A stretch of 64,000 nt of DNA from an uncultured Blautia sp. GTDB taxonomy: Bacteria > Bacillota > Clostridia > Lachnospirales > Lachnospiraceae. Where the stretch lies: positions 1 through 64,000 of the forward strand of contig UQJE01000002.1 of the NCBI GenBank assembly GCA_900541345.1, given 5' to 3'. Position 1 is the first letter of the stretch. Each line of letters opens with the position of its first letter. The notes under the pieces were generated by a model, which did no database searches, was not told the origin of the DNA, and worked only from the letters and a program-made list of their open reading frames with translations. Shown here one piece after another: positions 19,656-27,825 of the stretch. The translations under genes were made by a program, and so were the position numbers.

Positions 19656-20111
19656 TTACTGTGCGATCACTTTCTTTTGAAACCTGTATTTTTTTCCGTC
19701 TACTTCCATGAGAATCATGGTAATTTCCTGATCAAAGCGTCTGGGACCGCAGCTTCCCGGATTCAGCCAGAGACGACCATCTATCTCTTTTTCAAAATAC
19801 TTATGGGTATGTCCGAAAATCACAATATCCGTATCTCCAAGCTCCCATGACACATCCTTTTTGTTATGAACCATAAAAAAGTTTACATCTTCCACCTTAA
19901 ATTTTAAAGTCGTGGAGAGCCCTTCTGCCCAATCCTTATCATTATTTCCACGTACTGCGTAAAGACTTCCCATTTTTCCGAGAGTATCCAGAATCTCCGG
20001 CTTATTTATATCTCCTCCGTGAAAAATACAGTCGCAGTCCTCTAATATTTCCAGAATTTCCGGCCTTAAAAGACCGTGGGTATCTGAAATAATCCCTATC
20101 CTTTTTGCCAT
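19656..20111 (-). CDS. YfcE/MJ0936-type metallophosphodiesterase
   Basis: A 151-residue calcineurin-like phosphodiesterase with the metal motifs SDTHG (residues 9-13), GGDINK, RGNND, the GHTHK block and a C-terminal NPGS. This small family hydrolyses phosphodiester model substrates; the natural substrate is unknown. ATG at 20111 has AAAGGAG upstream; 19 bp after the endonuclease Q gene. Confidence 0.85.
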   Translation of the reverse strand: MAKRIGIISDTHGLLRPEILEILEDCDCIFHGGDINKPEILDTLGKMGSLYAVRGNNDKDWAEGLSTTLKFKVEDVNFFMVHNKKDVSWELGDTDIVIFGHTHKYFEKEIDGRLWLNPGSCGPRRFDQEITMILMEVDGKKYRFQKKVIAQ

Positions 20112-20130
20112 ATTACTCCTTTCTGCTTTC

Positions 20131-21345
20131 TCAGACAGAAAACGAAATCTTCCCGTATTCCCCGTCATATCCGGGAGAACATTTCACTTCTCCCTTTCGA
20201 AGTCCTTCAATGGCATCTCCCAGCAAACTGCCAAAAGAAGCACGTATATCCTGAGCAGGAACTTCCCTGAGGATTTCAAATTCTGTTCCGAGTGTTTCCA
20301 ACATTTTCTCATACTGAGCCTGCACACGCTTACTTGCAACGGAATATCCCATACAGGCGGCAACGATCTCTATCAGAGGAACAAGGCTTTCATAAGGACG
20401 AACTGTCTTCTCCCTGCTTCCATTACTTTTCTCCTTTTCAGAAAGCTCCTGTACTCTGTGTGCAACTCCCATTGTAAGAGGTTTTTTACAGACAGGACAG
20501 ATTCCTCCTGCCGCCTCTGCCTCTTTCGGATTTAACACTACACCGCATTTTCTATGCCCATCATAGTGATACTTTCCTTCTTCCGGAAAAAATTCCAGAG
20601 TTCCCGCAAGCCCTTTTCCTGTACAAATGGCTTCATAAAGCTTTTCGTAAGAAAAGGGAATATCAAAGAGCGTCGCCTCTCTGCCAAGCTTCGATGGGGA
20701 ATGGGCGTCCGAATTTGATACAAGGAAATACTTATCAAGACAGGGAACACTTCTGTTCATAGGCGGATCAGAAGATAGTCCTGTCTCAAGAGCATAAATA
20801 TACGGTGATAAATCCCCATAACATTCTTCTATACTGTCAAATCCTGATTTTGCTCCCAGAGCAGAAAAATGTGGTGTCCAGATATGGGCGGGAATCAAAA
20901 TCCCCCGTGGTGTCACGTCCAGTATCATCTCCAGAATACCACGGCTGTCAAGTCCCAAAATCGGTCTGCCATCAGAATGAATATTTCCGATTTTTTCAAG
21001 CTTTTTCGAAAAAATCTCCGCCTCCTCAAGCCCAGGAAGAAGAACCAGGTTGTGGACTTTTCTCGTTTTACCGTTCTTTTTATAAATACAGCTTATCTCT
21101 CCCGTTACTACAAAGCGGGGCGTGCGCCCATGAACCGGCGCATCCTTTAAACAGTAAAGCCCATCTTCTTTCATAACCAGCTTTTCTCTTAATTCCTCAC
21201 GCCATCCCGGGTGGGTAACATCCCCTGTTCCCACAAAAGAAATTCCTTTTTTCTCCGCCCAGGCAGCGATTGTCTCCGTATTTCCGTCTTTGCTTGTCGC
21301 CATAGAATACCTGGAATGTATGTGCAAATCTGCAATCTTTGTCAT
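20131..21345 (-). CDS. Endonuclease Q family protein (PHP domain)
   Basis: A 404-residue protein with an N-terminal PHP metal-dependent domain (DLHIHSRYS at residues 6-14, a GTGD block, NSDAHSPSK near 215), a Cys-rich zinc element (CPVCKK near 285 with CGVV before it) and a C-terminal helical part. This matches the TIGR00375/EndoQ family, known in Thermococcales and some bacilli to nick DNA 5' of deaminated bases and abasic sites. ATG at 21345 overlaps the upstream HD gene stop by 4 bp. Function in DNA repair is inferred from family; other repair genes (nth, ogg) lie within 6 kb but on other transcripts. Confidence 0.8.
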   Translation of the reverse strand: MTKIADLHIHSRYSMATSKDGNTETIAAWAEKKGISFVGTGDVTHPGWREELREKLVMKEDGLYCLKDAPVHGRTPRFVVTGEISCIYKKNGKTRKVHNLVLLPGLEEAEIFSKKLEKIGNIHSDGRPILGLDSRGILEMILDVTPRGILIPAHIWTPHFSALGAKSGFDSIEECYGDLSPYIYALETGLSSDPPMNRSVPCLDKYFLVSNSDAHSPSKLGREATLFDIPFSYEKLYEAICTGKGLAGTLEFFPEEGKYHYDGHRKCGVVLNPKEAEAAGGICPVCKKPLTMGVAHRVQELSEKEKSNGSREKTVRPYESLVPLIEIVAACMGYSVASKRVQAQYEKMLETLGTEFEILREVPAQDIRASFGSLLGDAIEGLRKGEVKCSPGYDGEYGKISFSV

Positions 21346-22124
21346 TTTCCCCCGGCTCTTCCTTTCAGATATTCCTCCACTTCTTCTGTGAGAATTTTCA
21401 TCTTCTGCACGGTATCCGGTTCTGTATATACAATTCGCTCCGCAATCCTTGGAATATAATTTTCCTCCAGGACAATGGCGCAGGTTTCCGGAAAATTCAA
21501 ATCGTAATACTGTGCCATATAGGATACCCAGTAATCCATTTTTGTCACCCTGTCTTTTGACAAAACAGAATCTTTTCTTACACAGGCTTCCCATACGGAA
21601 GGACTGATTTTCTCTTTTCCCGCTTCCGCTCCCGGACTTCCGAGAAGCACGTCCAGCGACTCTTTAATTTTCACTCTGCAGTTATCCAGCTTATCTGCGT
21701 CCCGAATCAATCTGGCATGGAGAAGAGTTCTTTCATCTTCTATTCCCTCAAGCCTGAAATCACTATGCTTTGCAATCGCTTCTTTTATAACAGAATCGAA
21801 CGTATCCTCTTCTGCAAAACGCCGGATAAGCTGTTTTTCCCCAAATAAAATCTCCACGCCATAAGCGGCATGGTCCATGGTGTCCGGCTGAAAACTGTCA
21901 TATTTTCGAATCTGTTCAAACCTTCCGATGTCATGAAGAAGTGCAATGATTTTTGCAAGCTCCATATCTTCTCCCGAAAGTCCCATGCGCTTTCCGATTG
22001 CCTCCGCACACGCTACTACACCATACGTATGTACAATTTTCAACTTTATCTTTTCATCGTCTCTGTCGTATTCATTCAGATATTCTTCAAATGCCCTGCG
22101 GGCCTTCATAAAATCAAAGGACAT
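21342..22124 (-). CDS. HD-domain phosphohydrolase
   Basis: A 260-residue HD-superfamily protein. Ligands are visible as KIVHTYG, LLHDIGRFEQ near residue 62-72, MDHAAYG, AKHSDF and RDADKLDN. Such proteins hydrolyse nucleotides or other phosphate esters. It is coupled to the EndoQ gene and may clean nucleotides, but the substrate cannot be read from sequence. Confidence 0.8.
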   Translation of the reverse strand: MSFDFMKARRAFEEYLNEYDRDDEKIKLKIVHTYGVVACAEAIGKRMGLSGEDMELAKIIALLHDIGRFEQIRKYDSFQPDTMDHAAYGVEILFGEKQLIRRFAEEDTFDSVIKEAIAKHSDFRLEGIEDERTLLHARLIRDADKLDNCRVKIKESLDVLLGSPGAEAGKEKISPSVWEACVRKDSVLSKDRVTKMDYWVSYMAQYYDLNFPETCAIVLEENYIPRIAERIVYTEPDTVQKMKILTEEVEEYLKGRAGGK

Positions 22125-22139
22125 TTCTCCGCCTCATTT

Positions 22140-22652
22140 CTAATGCACATCAATCTGACACATTTTCATAGCTTCCAATGCATTATTGTGGCTTTCAGGG
22201 CTTACTCCCGCACAGCAGGAAGCATCTACAGAAACAGGTGTTTCCGGAAGATAAGCCTTTAAAAGAAGGGCATTGGAAATCACACAGATGTCTGTACAGA
22301 GTCCTACAAGCTCAATAGAAGAAAAGTCTCCTTTTTCTGCCCACTGTGCAAGCTCCCGGCTTCCAAAAGAAGGTTTTTCAAAATATTCCCCTTTAAAATC
22401 CTGAAGAGCTTTATCAAGCTCCCAGCCTTCTGTTCCTTTGATACAGTGTTTTACAGGAAGACGTTTTCCCTCCTGGGTTTCCAGGTAATTTTCATAATGA
22501 GTATCAAAGGTAAATACAACCTGGTCTCCCGCATTCTGGTACTCTTTGATCTTTTCAGCCACGTTCGGTACAATTTCCTGCGCTTCCTTTGTTCCCAGAC
22601 TTCCGTCAATAAAATCCTTCTGCATATCTACAACTACGAGTAATCGTTTCAT
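22140..22652 (-). CDS. pncA: Nicotinamidase-like cysteine hydrolase
   Basis: A 170-residue isochorismatase-superfamily protein. The catalytic triad is visible: Asp in VVDMQKDF (residue 9), Lys in FEKPSFGS, and Cys in VGLCTDICV near 119. The FDTH metal site motif (TFDTHYENY) favours nicotinamidase, which converts nicotinamide to nicotinate in NAD salvage. AAGGAG precedes the ATG. Sits between the MBL-fold gene and the HD gene in one operon. Confidence 0.8.
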   Translation of the reverse strand: MKRLLVVVDMQKDFIDGSLGTKEAQEIVPNVAEKIKEYQNAGDQVVFTFDTHYENYLETQEGKRLPVKHCIKGTEGWELDKALQDFKGEYFEKPSFGSRELAQWAEKGDFSSIELVGLCTDICVISNALLLKAYLPETPVSVDASCCAGVSPESHNNALEAMKMCQIDVH

Positions 22653-22664
22653 AATAAATTCTCC

Positions 22665-23807
22665 TTATATATCTTTATAATAAGCCGGGGAAATCACATC
22701 ACTTTCCTTACAACTACAACCATTTTCATATCCGTCACAGCAGTCACAGTTGGAACAGTACATATGGGCATCCGGAATATAAAAAATCCCTCCATACTGT
22801 GCGGAAGTACGAAGCTCCTTCGACTGCTTTTTGCTGTTGGCATAATGAATTCCATTGGAAATCAGCATGTTCTCCGGCGTATATTTACCAAAATCAAAGT
22901 AATGTTCCTGGGTTCCGTGGTGCGGCACTTTAATACACCAGTAATGCTCAAAAAGCGGAATCTTTCCGTCATAATCTGATGCAATCATTTCCAGATGTTC
23001 CTTCTCCGCATCCCCTGTAAAAAGAAGATTTAATTCTCCGTCATTTTTGTTCTGGAATACAATACTTATCTTATTTTTAAAGCGGCGCAGAAACAGTTTT
23101 TTCTCCTCCATAAAAAGAAGAAGCTGTTTAAATTCTTCTGTTGCCCGAAGTGTTCGAAACTCTCTTTCCATACGCCTGGTATCCGGCATTTCCTCTGCAG
23201 CAAGCTCCCTGTCCTCCGTCATAGAGCAAAGGATTTCCCGAAGTTTTTCTGCAAAGCCTGCAATTGCCTCAAGGGCTTTTCCATGCTCTTTTTCCAAAAT
23301 CTGATACATCTCATCTGTCTCTTCTCGGATTATATTTTTATCTGGCCAGAGCGCCTGGTACTTTCCTTCAAACATAGTTCCTCTACTTAAAAGTTCCACT
23401 TTCTGAGGCTTCTGGCAAAGTGCCTCCACCAGTGCAAACAGACTTACCTGGCGGCTTGGGAGAAAGGAATCTTTTTCCAGATCTGCAAGCAGAAGGAGAG
23501 TCAGTGTCCGACTCATTTCCTTTTCCGAAAACACATCGGGAAGATAAATTTTCCCAAACTCGTAAGCACTGCTTCTGTGTTTCATCATATATAAAAGTCC
23601 GGACAGATGGTCAAGATGGAAATGGGTAAGAAGGAGATTTTTCTTTTCGATGGTGGTAAGATCCGAAATAATCACATCAAAAGTTTCTTTTCTTGGACGC
23701 CCCTCAATCCGGCTGTTGCTTGTGCCAAAATCTACAAGAAGGCTTCCTTTCCGGTCCCGGAGACAAAAGCAGTCCCCATATCCCACGTTATACATACGTA
23801 TTTTCAT
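22665..23807 (-). CDS. MBL-fold hydrolase with Cys-rich C-terminal tail
   Basis: A 380-residue metallo-beta-lactamase-fold protein. HxHxDH is at residues 62-67 (THFHLDH), the second metal Asp in FTGDAE, and a late His in VPHHGTQ, close to the ComEC-type soluble MBL group. A helical insert rich in Glu and Arg lies near 140-240. The C-terminus carries six cysteines in 16 residues (YCSNCDCC ... GCSC), a likely metal site not usual for the family. ATG at 23807 follows GAGGAAAG. First gene of the eight-gene operon ending with lrgB. Substrate unknown. Confidence 0.75.
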   Translation of the reverse strand: MKIRMYNVGYGDCFCLRDRKGSLLVDFGTSNSRIEGRPRKETFDVIISDLTTIEKKNLLLTHFHLDHLSGLLYMMKHRSSAYEFGKIYLPDVFSEKEMSRTLTLLLLADLEKDSFLPSRQVSLFALVEALCQKPQKVELLSRGTMFEGKYQALWPDKNIIREETDEMYQILEKEHGKALEAIAGFAEKLREILCSMTEDRELAAEEMPDTRRMEREFRTLRATEEFKQLLLFMEEKKLFLRRFKNKISIVFQNKNDGELNLLFTGDAEKEHLEMIASDYDGKIPLFEHYWCIKVPHHGTQEHYFDFGKYTPENMLISNGIHYANSKKQSKELRTSAQYGGIFYIPDAHMYCSNCDCCDGYENGCSCKESDVISPAYYKDI

Positions 23808-23844
23808 TTTCAATCTTTCCTCTTTCACGTTGGTTCTGTTCTTT

Positions 23845-23873
23845 ATTTTAATATAGAGGGCGTGTAAATACAA
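23845..23873 (-). promoter_or_regulatory. Promoter of the MBL-pncA-HD-endoQ-lrgAB operon
   Basis: TTGTAT (23873-23868), 17-bp spacer, TAAAAT (23850-23845) on the minus strand, about 40 bp before the ATG at 23807. Genes downstream are spaced by 20 bp or less or overlap. Confidence 0.6.
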
Positions 23874-23913
23874 GGGCTTGCGTAAAAAGTACCCCCTATT
23901 TTCAAAATCTCTC

Positions 23914-23942
23914 TTGTCAAATCTTCTCCCGCATATTAAGAT
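23914..23942 (+). promoter_or_regulatory. Promoter of the MATE-nth transcript
   Basis: TTGTCA, 17-bp spacer, TAAGAT. It lies about 50 bp before the MATE start codon and back to back with the promoter at 23845-23873. Confidence 0.5.
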
Positions 23943-23993
23943 AGTTTCAGCGGTATTTTAAGCCGTAATGTTACATGACAAAGGATTTTTATT

Positions 23994-25352
23994 ATGAGCA
24001 GAGAAAAACATCCGGACCTGACATCGGGTCCTATTTTAAAGACTTTAACAGAACTTGCCCTGCCTATTATGGCGTCCTCTTTCCTTGGAACAGCTTACAA
24101 TCTTACAGACATGGCGTGGATTGGCATGCTTGGTGCAAAAGCAGTGGCTGGCGTTGGCGTTGGGGGCATGTACGTCTGGCTCTCCCAGGGACTGGTATCC
24201 CTCGCGCGAATGGGAGGACAGGTAAATGTTGCCCAGAGCTGCGGTAAGGGCAATCATAAGGAGGCAGAAAATTACGCTTCCGCTTCTATTCAGATTACAA
24301 TTTTATTCGGCATTCTCTTTGCCGCCGTATGCCTGATTTTTACACGGCCGCTTATTTCATTTTTTAATCTGAACGATGCCGAAACATATGCAGACGCTCT
24401 TGTGTATATGAAAATCACCTGTGGTCTGATTATTTTTCCCTTTATGACTCTCACTCTCACAGGACTTTACACTGCACAAGGCGATTCAAAAACGCCGTTT
24501 AAAGCAAACCTTGCAGGACTTATCCTCAATATGGTTCTTGACCCCCTTCTGATTCTGGGAATCGGACCATTTCCAAGACTTGAGGTAGCGGGCGCAGCCA
24601 TTGCTACTGTTGCAGCGCAGTTTCTTGTTATGATTGTTATGATTTTGGGGATTTTCCGCAAAAAGAGCAGCGGTAATGTTATGCGCCATATGAATATTTT
24701 TAAAACAACGCCGGGATATTTTTATCATTCTATTTTCCGCATTGGTTTTCCTACTGCCTGCCAGGGCATGATTTATTCCGGAATTTCCATGATCCTTACA
24801 AGAATGGTATCCGGCTTCGGCCCGGCTGCTGTGGCTACCCAGCGTGTGGGAGGACAGATTGAATCCCTTTCCTGGAACACGGCAGACGGCTTTGCAGCTG
24901 CTTTAAACGCCTTTGTAGGGCAGAATTACGGAGCCCAAAAACATGAACGAATCAGGAAAGGCTACTCCACCGCTTTTCGCGTTATTTCTGTATGGGGTCT
25001 TCTCATTGCCGTTGTATTTGTACTTTTTCCCGTACCAATTGCGGGACTTTTCTTCCATGAACCGGAAGTCATTGATATTGCAAAAGATTATCTGATCATC
25101 ATCGGTTTAAGCGAACCCTTTATGTGCGTAGAGCTTATGACAGTAGGTGCGATTTCCGGGCTGGGAAAAACAAAAACAGCCAGTATTATTACCATTGTTC
25201 TGACTGCCGCCCGCATTCCTCTTGCGCTTCTTCTTACTTACATGGGCATGGGGCTGAACGGAATCTGGTGGGCACTCACCATTTCTTCTATTGCAAAAGG
25301 AATCGTATTTTACTTTACATTTCATCGTATCAGTCACAGCTTTCAGAACTGA
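23994..25352 (+). CDS. MATE family multidrug/sodium efflux transporter
   Basis: A 452-residue, 12-helix membrane protein with MATE hallmarks: the N-terminal half LALPIMASSFLGTAYNLTDM, the repeat-like GLYTAQGDSKTPF near 155, and GFAAALNAFVGQNYGA in the second half. These pumps export cationic drugs and metabolites with Na+ or H+. AAAGGA lies 9 bp before the ATG. Followed after 15 bp by nth. Confidence 0.92.
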   Translation: MSREKHPDLTSGPILKTLTELALPIMASSFLGTAYNLTDMAWIGMLGAKAVAGVGVGGMYVWLSQGLVSLARMGGQVNVAQSCGKGNHKEAENYASASIQITILFGILFAAVCLIFTRPLISFFNLNDAETYADALVYMKITCGLIIFPFMTLTLTGLYTAQGDSKTPFKANLAGLILNMVLDPLLILGIGPFPRLEVAGAAIATVAAQFLVMIVMILGIFRKKSSGNVMRHMNIFKTTPGYFYHSIFRIGFPTACQGMIYSGISMILTRMVSGFGPAAVATQRVGGQIESLSWNTADGFAAALNAFVGQNYGAQKHERIRKGYSTAFRVISVWGLLIAVVFVLFPVPIAGLFFHEPEVIDIAKDYLIIIGLSEPFMCVELMTVGAISGLGKTKTASIITIVLTAARIPLALLLTYMGMGLNGIWWALTISSIAKGIVFYFTFHRISHSFQN

Positions 25353-25367
25353 CAGAAAGGAACACTT

Positions 25368-26003
25368 ATGACAAAAAAACAGCGTACTTTAGAGGTCATT
25401 GACCGTTTAAAAAAAGAATATCCTGACGCAGACTGTACCCTTGATTATGACCAGGCATGGAAGCTTCTTGTAAGCGTCCGCCTTGCCGCCCAGTGTACAG
25501 ATGCCCGGGTAAATGTCGTCGTTCAGGATCTCTTCGCAAAATACCCAAGTGTGGAGTCCCTTGCAGACGCAGCTCCCGAAGAAATTGAAGCAATTGTAAA
25601 GCCCTGCGGTCTCGGACGAAGTAAGGCGCGCGATATAAGCGCCTGCATGAAAATGCTCCGTGATGATTTCGGCGGAAAAATCCCAGAAGACTTTGACGCA
25701 CTTTTAAAGCTTCCCGGCGTGGGAAGAAAAAGTGCCAACCTGATTATGGGAGACGTTTTTAAAAAGCCGGCAATCGTAACAGATACACACTGCATCCGTC
25801 TTACAAACCGAATCGGTCTTGTAGATAACATAAAAGAGCCAAAAAAAGTAGAAATGGCTCTCTGGAAGCTTGTTCCCCCGGAAGAAGGAAGCGACTTCTG
25901 TCACCGCCTTGTATACCACGGAAGAGAAGTTTGTACAGCCCGCACAAAACCATTTTGTGATAAGTGCTGTCTGGAAGATATATGCAAAAAAAATGGGGTC
26001 TGA
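25368..26003 (+). CDS. nth: Endonuclease III (DNA glycosylase/AP lyase)
   Basis: A 211-residue base-excision repair enzyme removing oxidised pyrimidines. Helix-hairpin-helix LPGVGRKSA near residue 113 with the catalytic lysine, catalytic Asp in VTDTHC near 139, and a C-terminal 4Fe-4S site C-x6-C-x2-C-x5-C (from residue 188). Co-transcribed with the MATE gene; the stop codon lies within the stem of the downstream terminator. Confidence 0.95.
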   Translation: MTKKQRTLEVIDRLKKEYPDADCTLDYDQAWKLLVSVRLAAQCTDARVNVVVQDLFAKYPSVESLADAAPEEIEAIVKPCGLGRSKARDISACMKMLRDDFGGKIPEDFDALLKLPGVGRKSANLIMGDVFKKPAIVTDTHCIRLTNRIGLVDNIKEPKKVEMALWKLVPPEEGSDFCHRLVYHGREVCTARTKPFCDKCCLEDICKKNGV

Positions 26004-26021
26004 TTCCAGACCTCATTTTTT
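25988..26021. terminator. Terminator between nth and ogg
   Basis: 15-bp arms with one mismatch (AAAAAATGGGGTCTG / CAGACCTCATTTTTT) and loop ATTC. Flanked by A and T runs, so it can serve both convergent genes. Confidence 0.85.
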
Positions 26022-26050
26022 ATGTCATAAGAAAGACCTTGCAACACTAA

Positions 26051-26863
26051 TCATTCTGCTCCATTTAACTCATAATAGAAAATATACTGCTGCATAATAC
26101 CTCGAATCCCCTTGTATCTCCTGTTGGGAAATCCTCTTTTATAGTGCTTTTCAAGAGCCTGTTTTATGTGGGTATCTACAGGGAATGCGTCTGTGTGATG
26201 AAGGGCAAAAAGACAGATACAATCTGCCACCTTCTCCCCTACTCCATATAATTCTCGCAAGGCTGTTTTTGCCTTTCTGTAAGTCATATCCTGTACCTTT
26301 TCCAAAGAAAATCTTTCCTCCGATACAGCCTTTGCCGCCTCGAGAACATATTTCGCACGATAGCCGAGATTGCACTCCCTAAGTTCTTTCTCAGACGCTG
26401 CCGAAAGCCTCTCCGGCGTCGGAAACGCATAATATTCCTTCCCCTCAAAAGAAAGTTTTTTCTCCCCATACCTCTCACATATATTTTCTATACACTTACG
26501 GATACGCACAATATTATTCTGCTGAGAAATCAGAAAAGAAACGATCATTTCCCATAAATCCTGCTGCAAAATCCGAATCCCGCTTCCTTTTTCCGCAGCT
26601 GCATTTAAGTATTTATCTCTCGGATTGATTCTGTCTATGTACTCCTGATAGTCACAGTCCAGATCAAAATAAAAAAGCCAGAAACACAAAAAAACCTCCT
26701 GACTGCAGCAAAAGGTTACGATTTTTCCCTGTTGTTCAATTTCAAGATACTGATCTGCAGCAATTACGCTGTAGCGATTTTCTCCTATGCATTTCATGCG
26801 AAAGCACTGCCCGGAGCTGCATATCTGTTCCAGATCAAAATGTTCCAGTTCCAATGTTATCAT
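26051..26863 (-). CDS. ogg: 8-oxoguanine DNA glycosylase (OGG1 type)
   Basis: A 270-residue HhH-GPD glycosylase. The N-terminal substrate motif SSGQCFRM (residues 16-23), the helix-hairpin-helix YGVGEKVADCI near 208 with catalytic lysine and the catalytic aspartate in DAFPVDTHI near 228 are all present. No C-terminal iron-sulfur cluster, as in OGG1. It removes 8-oxoG opposite C. Convergent with nth. Confidence 0.88.
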   Translation of the reverse strand: MITLELEHFDLEQICSSGQCFRMKCIGENRYSVIAADQYLEIEQQGKIVTFCCSQEVFLCFWLFYFDLDCDYQEYIDRINPRDKYLNAAAEKGSGIRILQQDLWEMIVSFLISQQNNIVRIRKCIENICERYGEKKLSFEGKEYYAFPTPERLSAASEKELRECNLGYRAKYVLEAAKAVSEERFSLEKVQDMTYRKAKTALRELYGVGEKVADCICLFALHHTDAFPVDTHIKQALEKHYKRGFPNRRYKGIRGIMQQYIFYYELNGAE

Positions 26864-26884
26864 ATGTAAACCTCAACTCTCCCC

Positions 26885-26913
26885 TTGATGTATCAATCAA
26901 ATTATTATATACT
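26885..26913 (+). promoter_or_regulatory. Promoter of the orphan hicB-like gene
   Basis: TTGATG, 17-bp spacer, TATACT, about 40 bp before the ATG at 26955. Confidence 0.6.
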
Positions 26914-26954
26914 GTTTTTGTTTGAATGTTAAGCTACAGAAAGGAGTTACTCAT

Positions 26955-27233
26955 ATGAGATTTATTTACCCTGCCGTATTCCATAAGACAGAAGACGGCA
27001 AATATAAAGCACATTTTCCGGATTTAGAATGCTGTTATGCAGAAGGAGATACTCTGGAGGAAGCTGTTGATAACGCAAATGAAGCTGCCTCCAACTGGAT
27101 TTCTGCAGAACTTATGGAGGAAGACTGGGATCTGCCTTCTATTTCTGATGAATCCGATATTTCCCTTGAAGATGGCGATGTTATCCGAAACATCGCAGTA
27201 ACCATCCGCCTCAGAGACGGTTGGGACGAATAA
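26955..27233 (+). CDS. Orphan HicB-like antitoxin-family protein
   Basis: A 92-residue protein of the HicB fold: start RFIYPAVFHKTEDGKYKAHF, then the signature FPDLECCYAEGDTLEEAVDN. HicB proteins neutralise the HicA RNA-binding toxin. No hicA-sized reading frame is next to it, and no DNA-binding domain follows the core, so it is an orphan. ATG at 26955 is preferred (AAGGAG 8 bp before); the frame extends upstream without a ribosome site. Its stop is 1 bp from the stop of the convergent marR gene. Confidence 0.75.
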   Translation: MRFIYPAVFHKTEDGKYKAHFPDLECCYAEGDTLEEAVDNANEAASNWISAELMEEDWDLPSISDESDISLEDGDVIRNIAVTIRLRDGWDE

Positions 27234-27234
27234 T

Positions 27235-27672
27235 TTATTGTTCATATTTTCCGAAGAAAACAGACAGACTGTCAAGAGCCTTTACAAGAACCGATAATTC
27301 CTCTTCCGAGAGAGAATCAAGAACTGCATCTGTCATTTTATGGTGAAATTCGGCGTGATGGTGAAATGCCCTGCGCCCTTTTCCCGTAAGATGAATATAT
27401 ACCACTCTTCTGTCTTTTTCACTTCGGCTCCGCTCTGCATAACCCTTTTTTACAAGTCCGTTCATAGACGTTGTAAGAGACCCTACTGTTATATGAAGCT
27501 TTGCGGCAATAGAGGACATATTCCCTCCTCCAAGGCCGATTGCCTCAATAATGTGCATATCATTATTGGAAATATCTTTATACTCACTTGTAATAATTGC
27601 TTCTTCCTCAAGCTGCAGGATCTCATTAAACAAATGAACCAGTACGTCATTAATCACTTCCCGATTATCCAT
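27235..27672 (-). CDS. MarR-family regulator, FabT-like
   Basis: A 145-residue winged-helix protein: MSSIAAKLHITVGSLTTSMN is the recognition region, and YAERSRSEKDRRVVYIHLT the wing. It ends the fab operon (154 bp after accDA) on the same strand; in streptococci the MarR protein FabT controls the fab cluster, so the same job is inferred. A possible own promoter has an extended -10 (TGGTACAAT, 27738-27730). AGGAG is 6 bp before the ATG. Its likely operator is the dyad at 36870-36890. Confidence 0.75.
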   Translation of the reverse strand: MDNREVINDVLVHLFNEILQLEEEAIITSEYKDISNNDMHIIEAIGLGGGNMSSIAAKLHITVGSLTTSMNGLVKKGYAERSRSEKDRRVVYIHLTGKGRRAFHHHAEFHHKMTDAVLDSLSEEELSVLVKALDSLSVFFGKYEQ

Positions 27673-27825
27673 GTTTTACTCCTGTCCTTTCCGTATTTAC
27701 CAAGCTTTTTAATGTCTTCATTCGTGCACATTGTACCACGTATGTCCCATGATTTCCAGTCCCAGTTTCCCATCCGTCCCTACATTATCTGTTTCACGCC
27801 TGCTTCTTTCACAGCAGACAGTGTC

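Noticed and set aside
26955..27233. Complete HicAB toxin-antitoxin pair
   Set aside because: No small basic HicA frame is present on either strand near the HicB-like gene.
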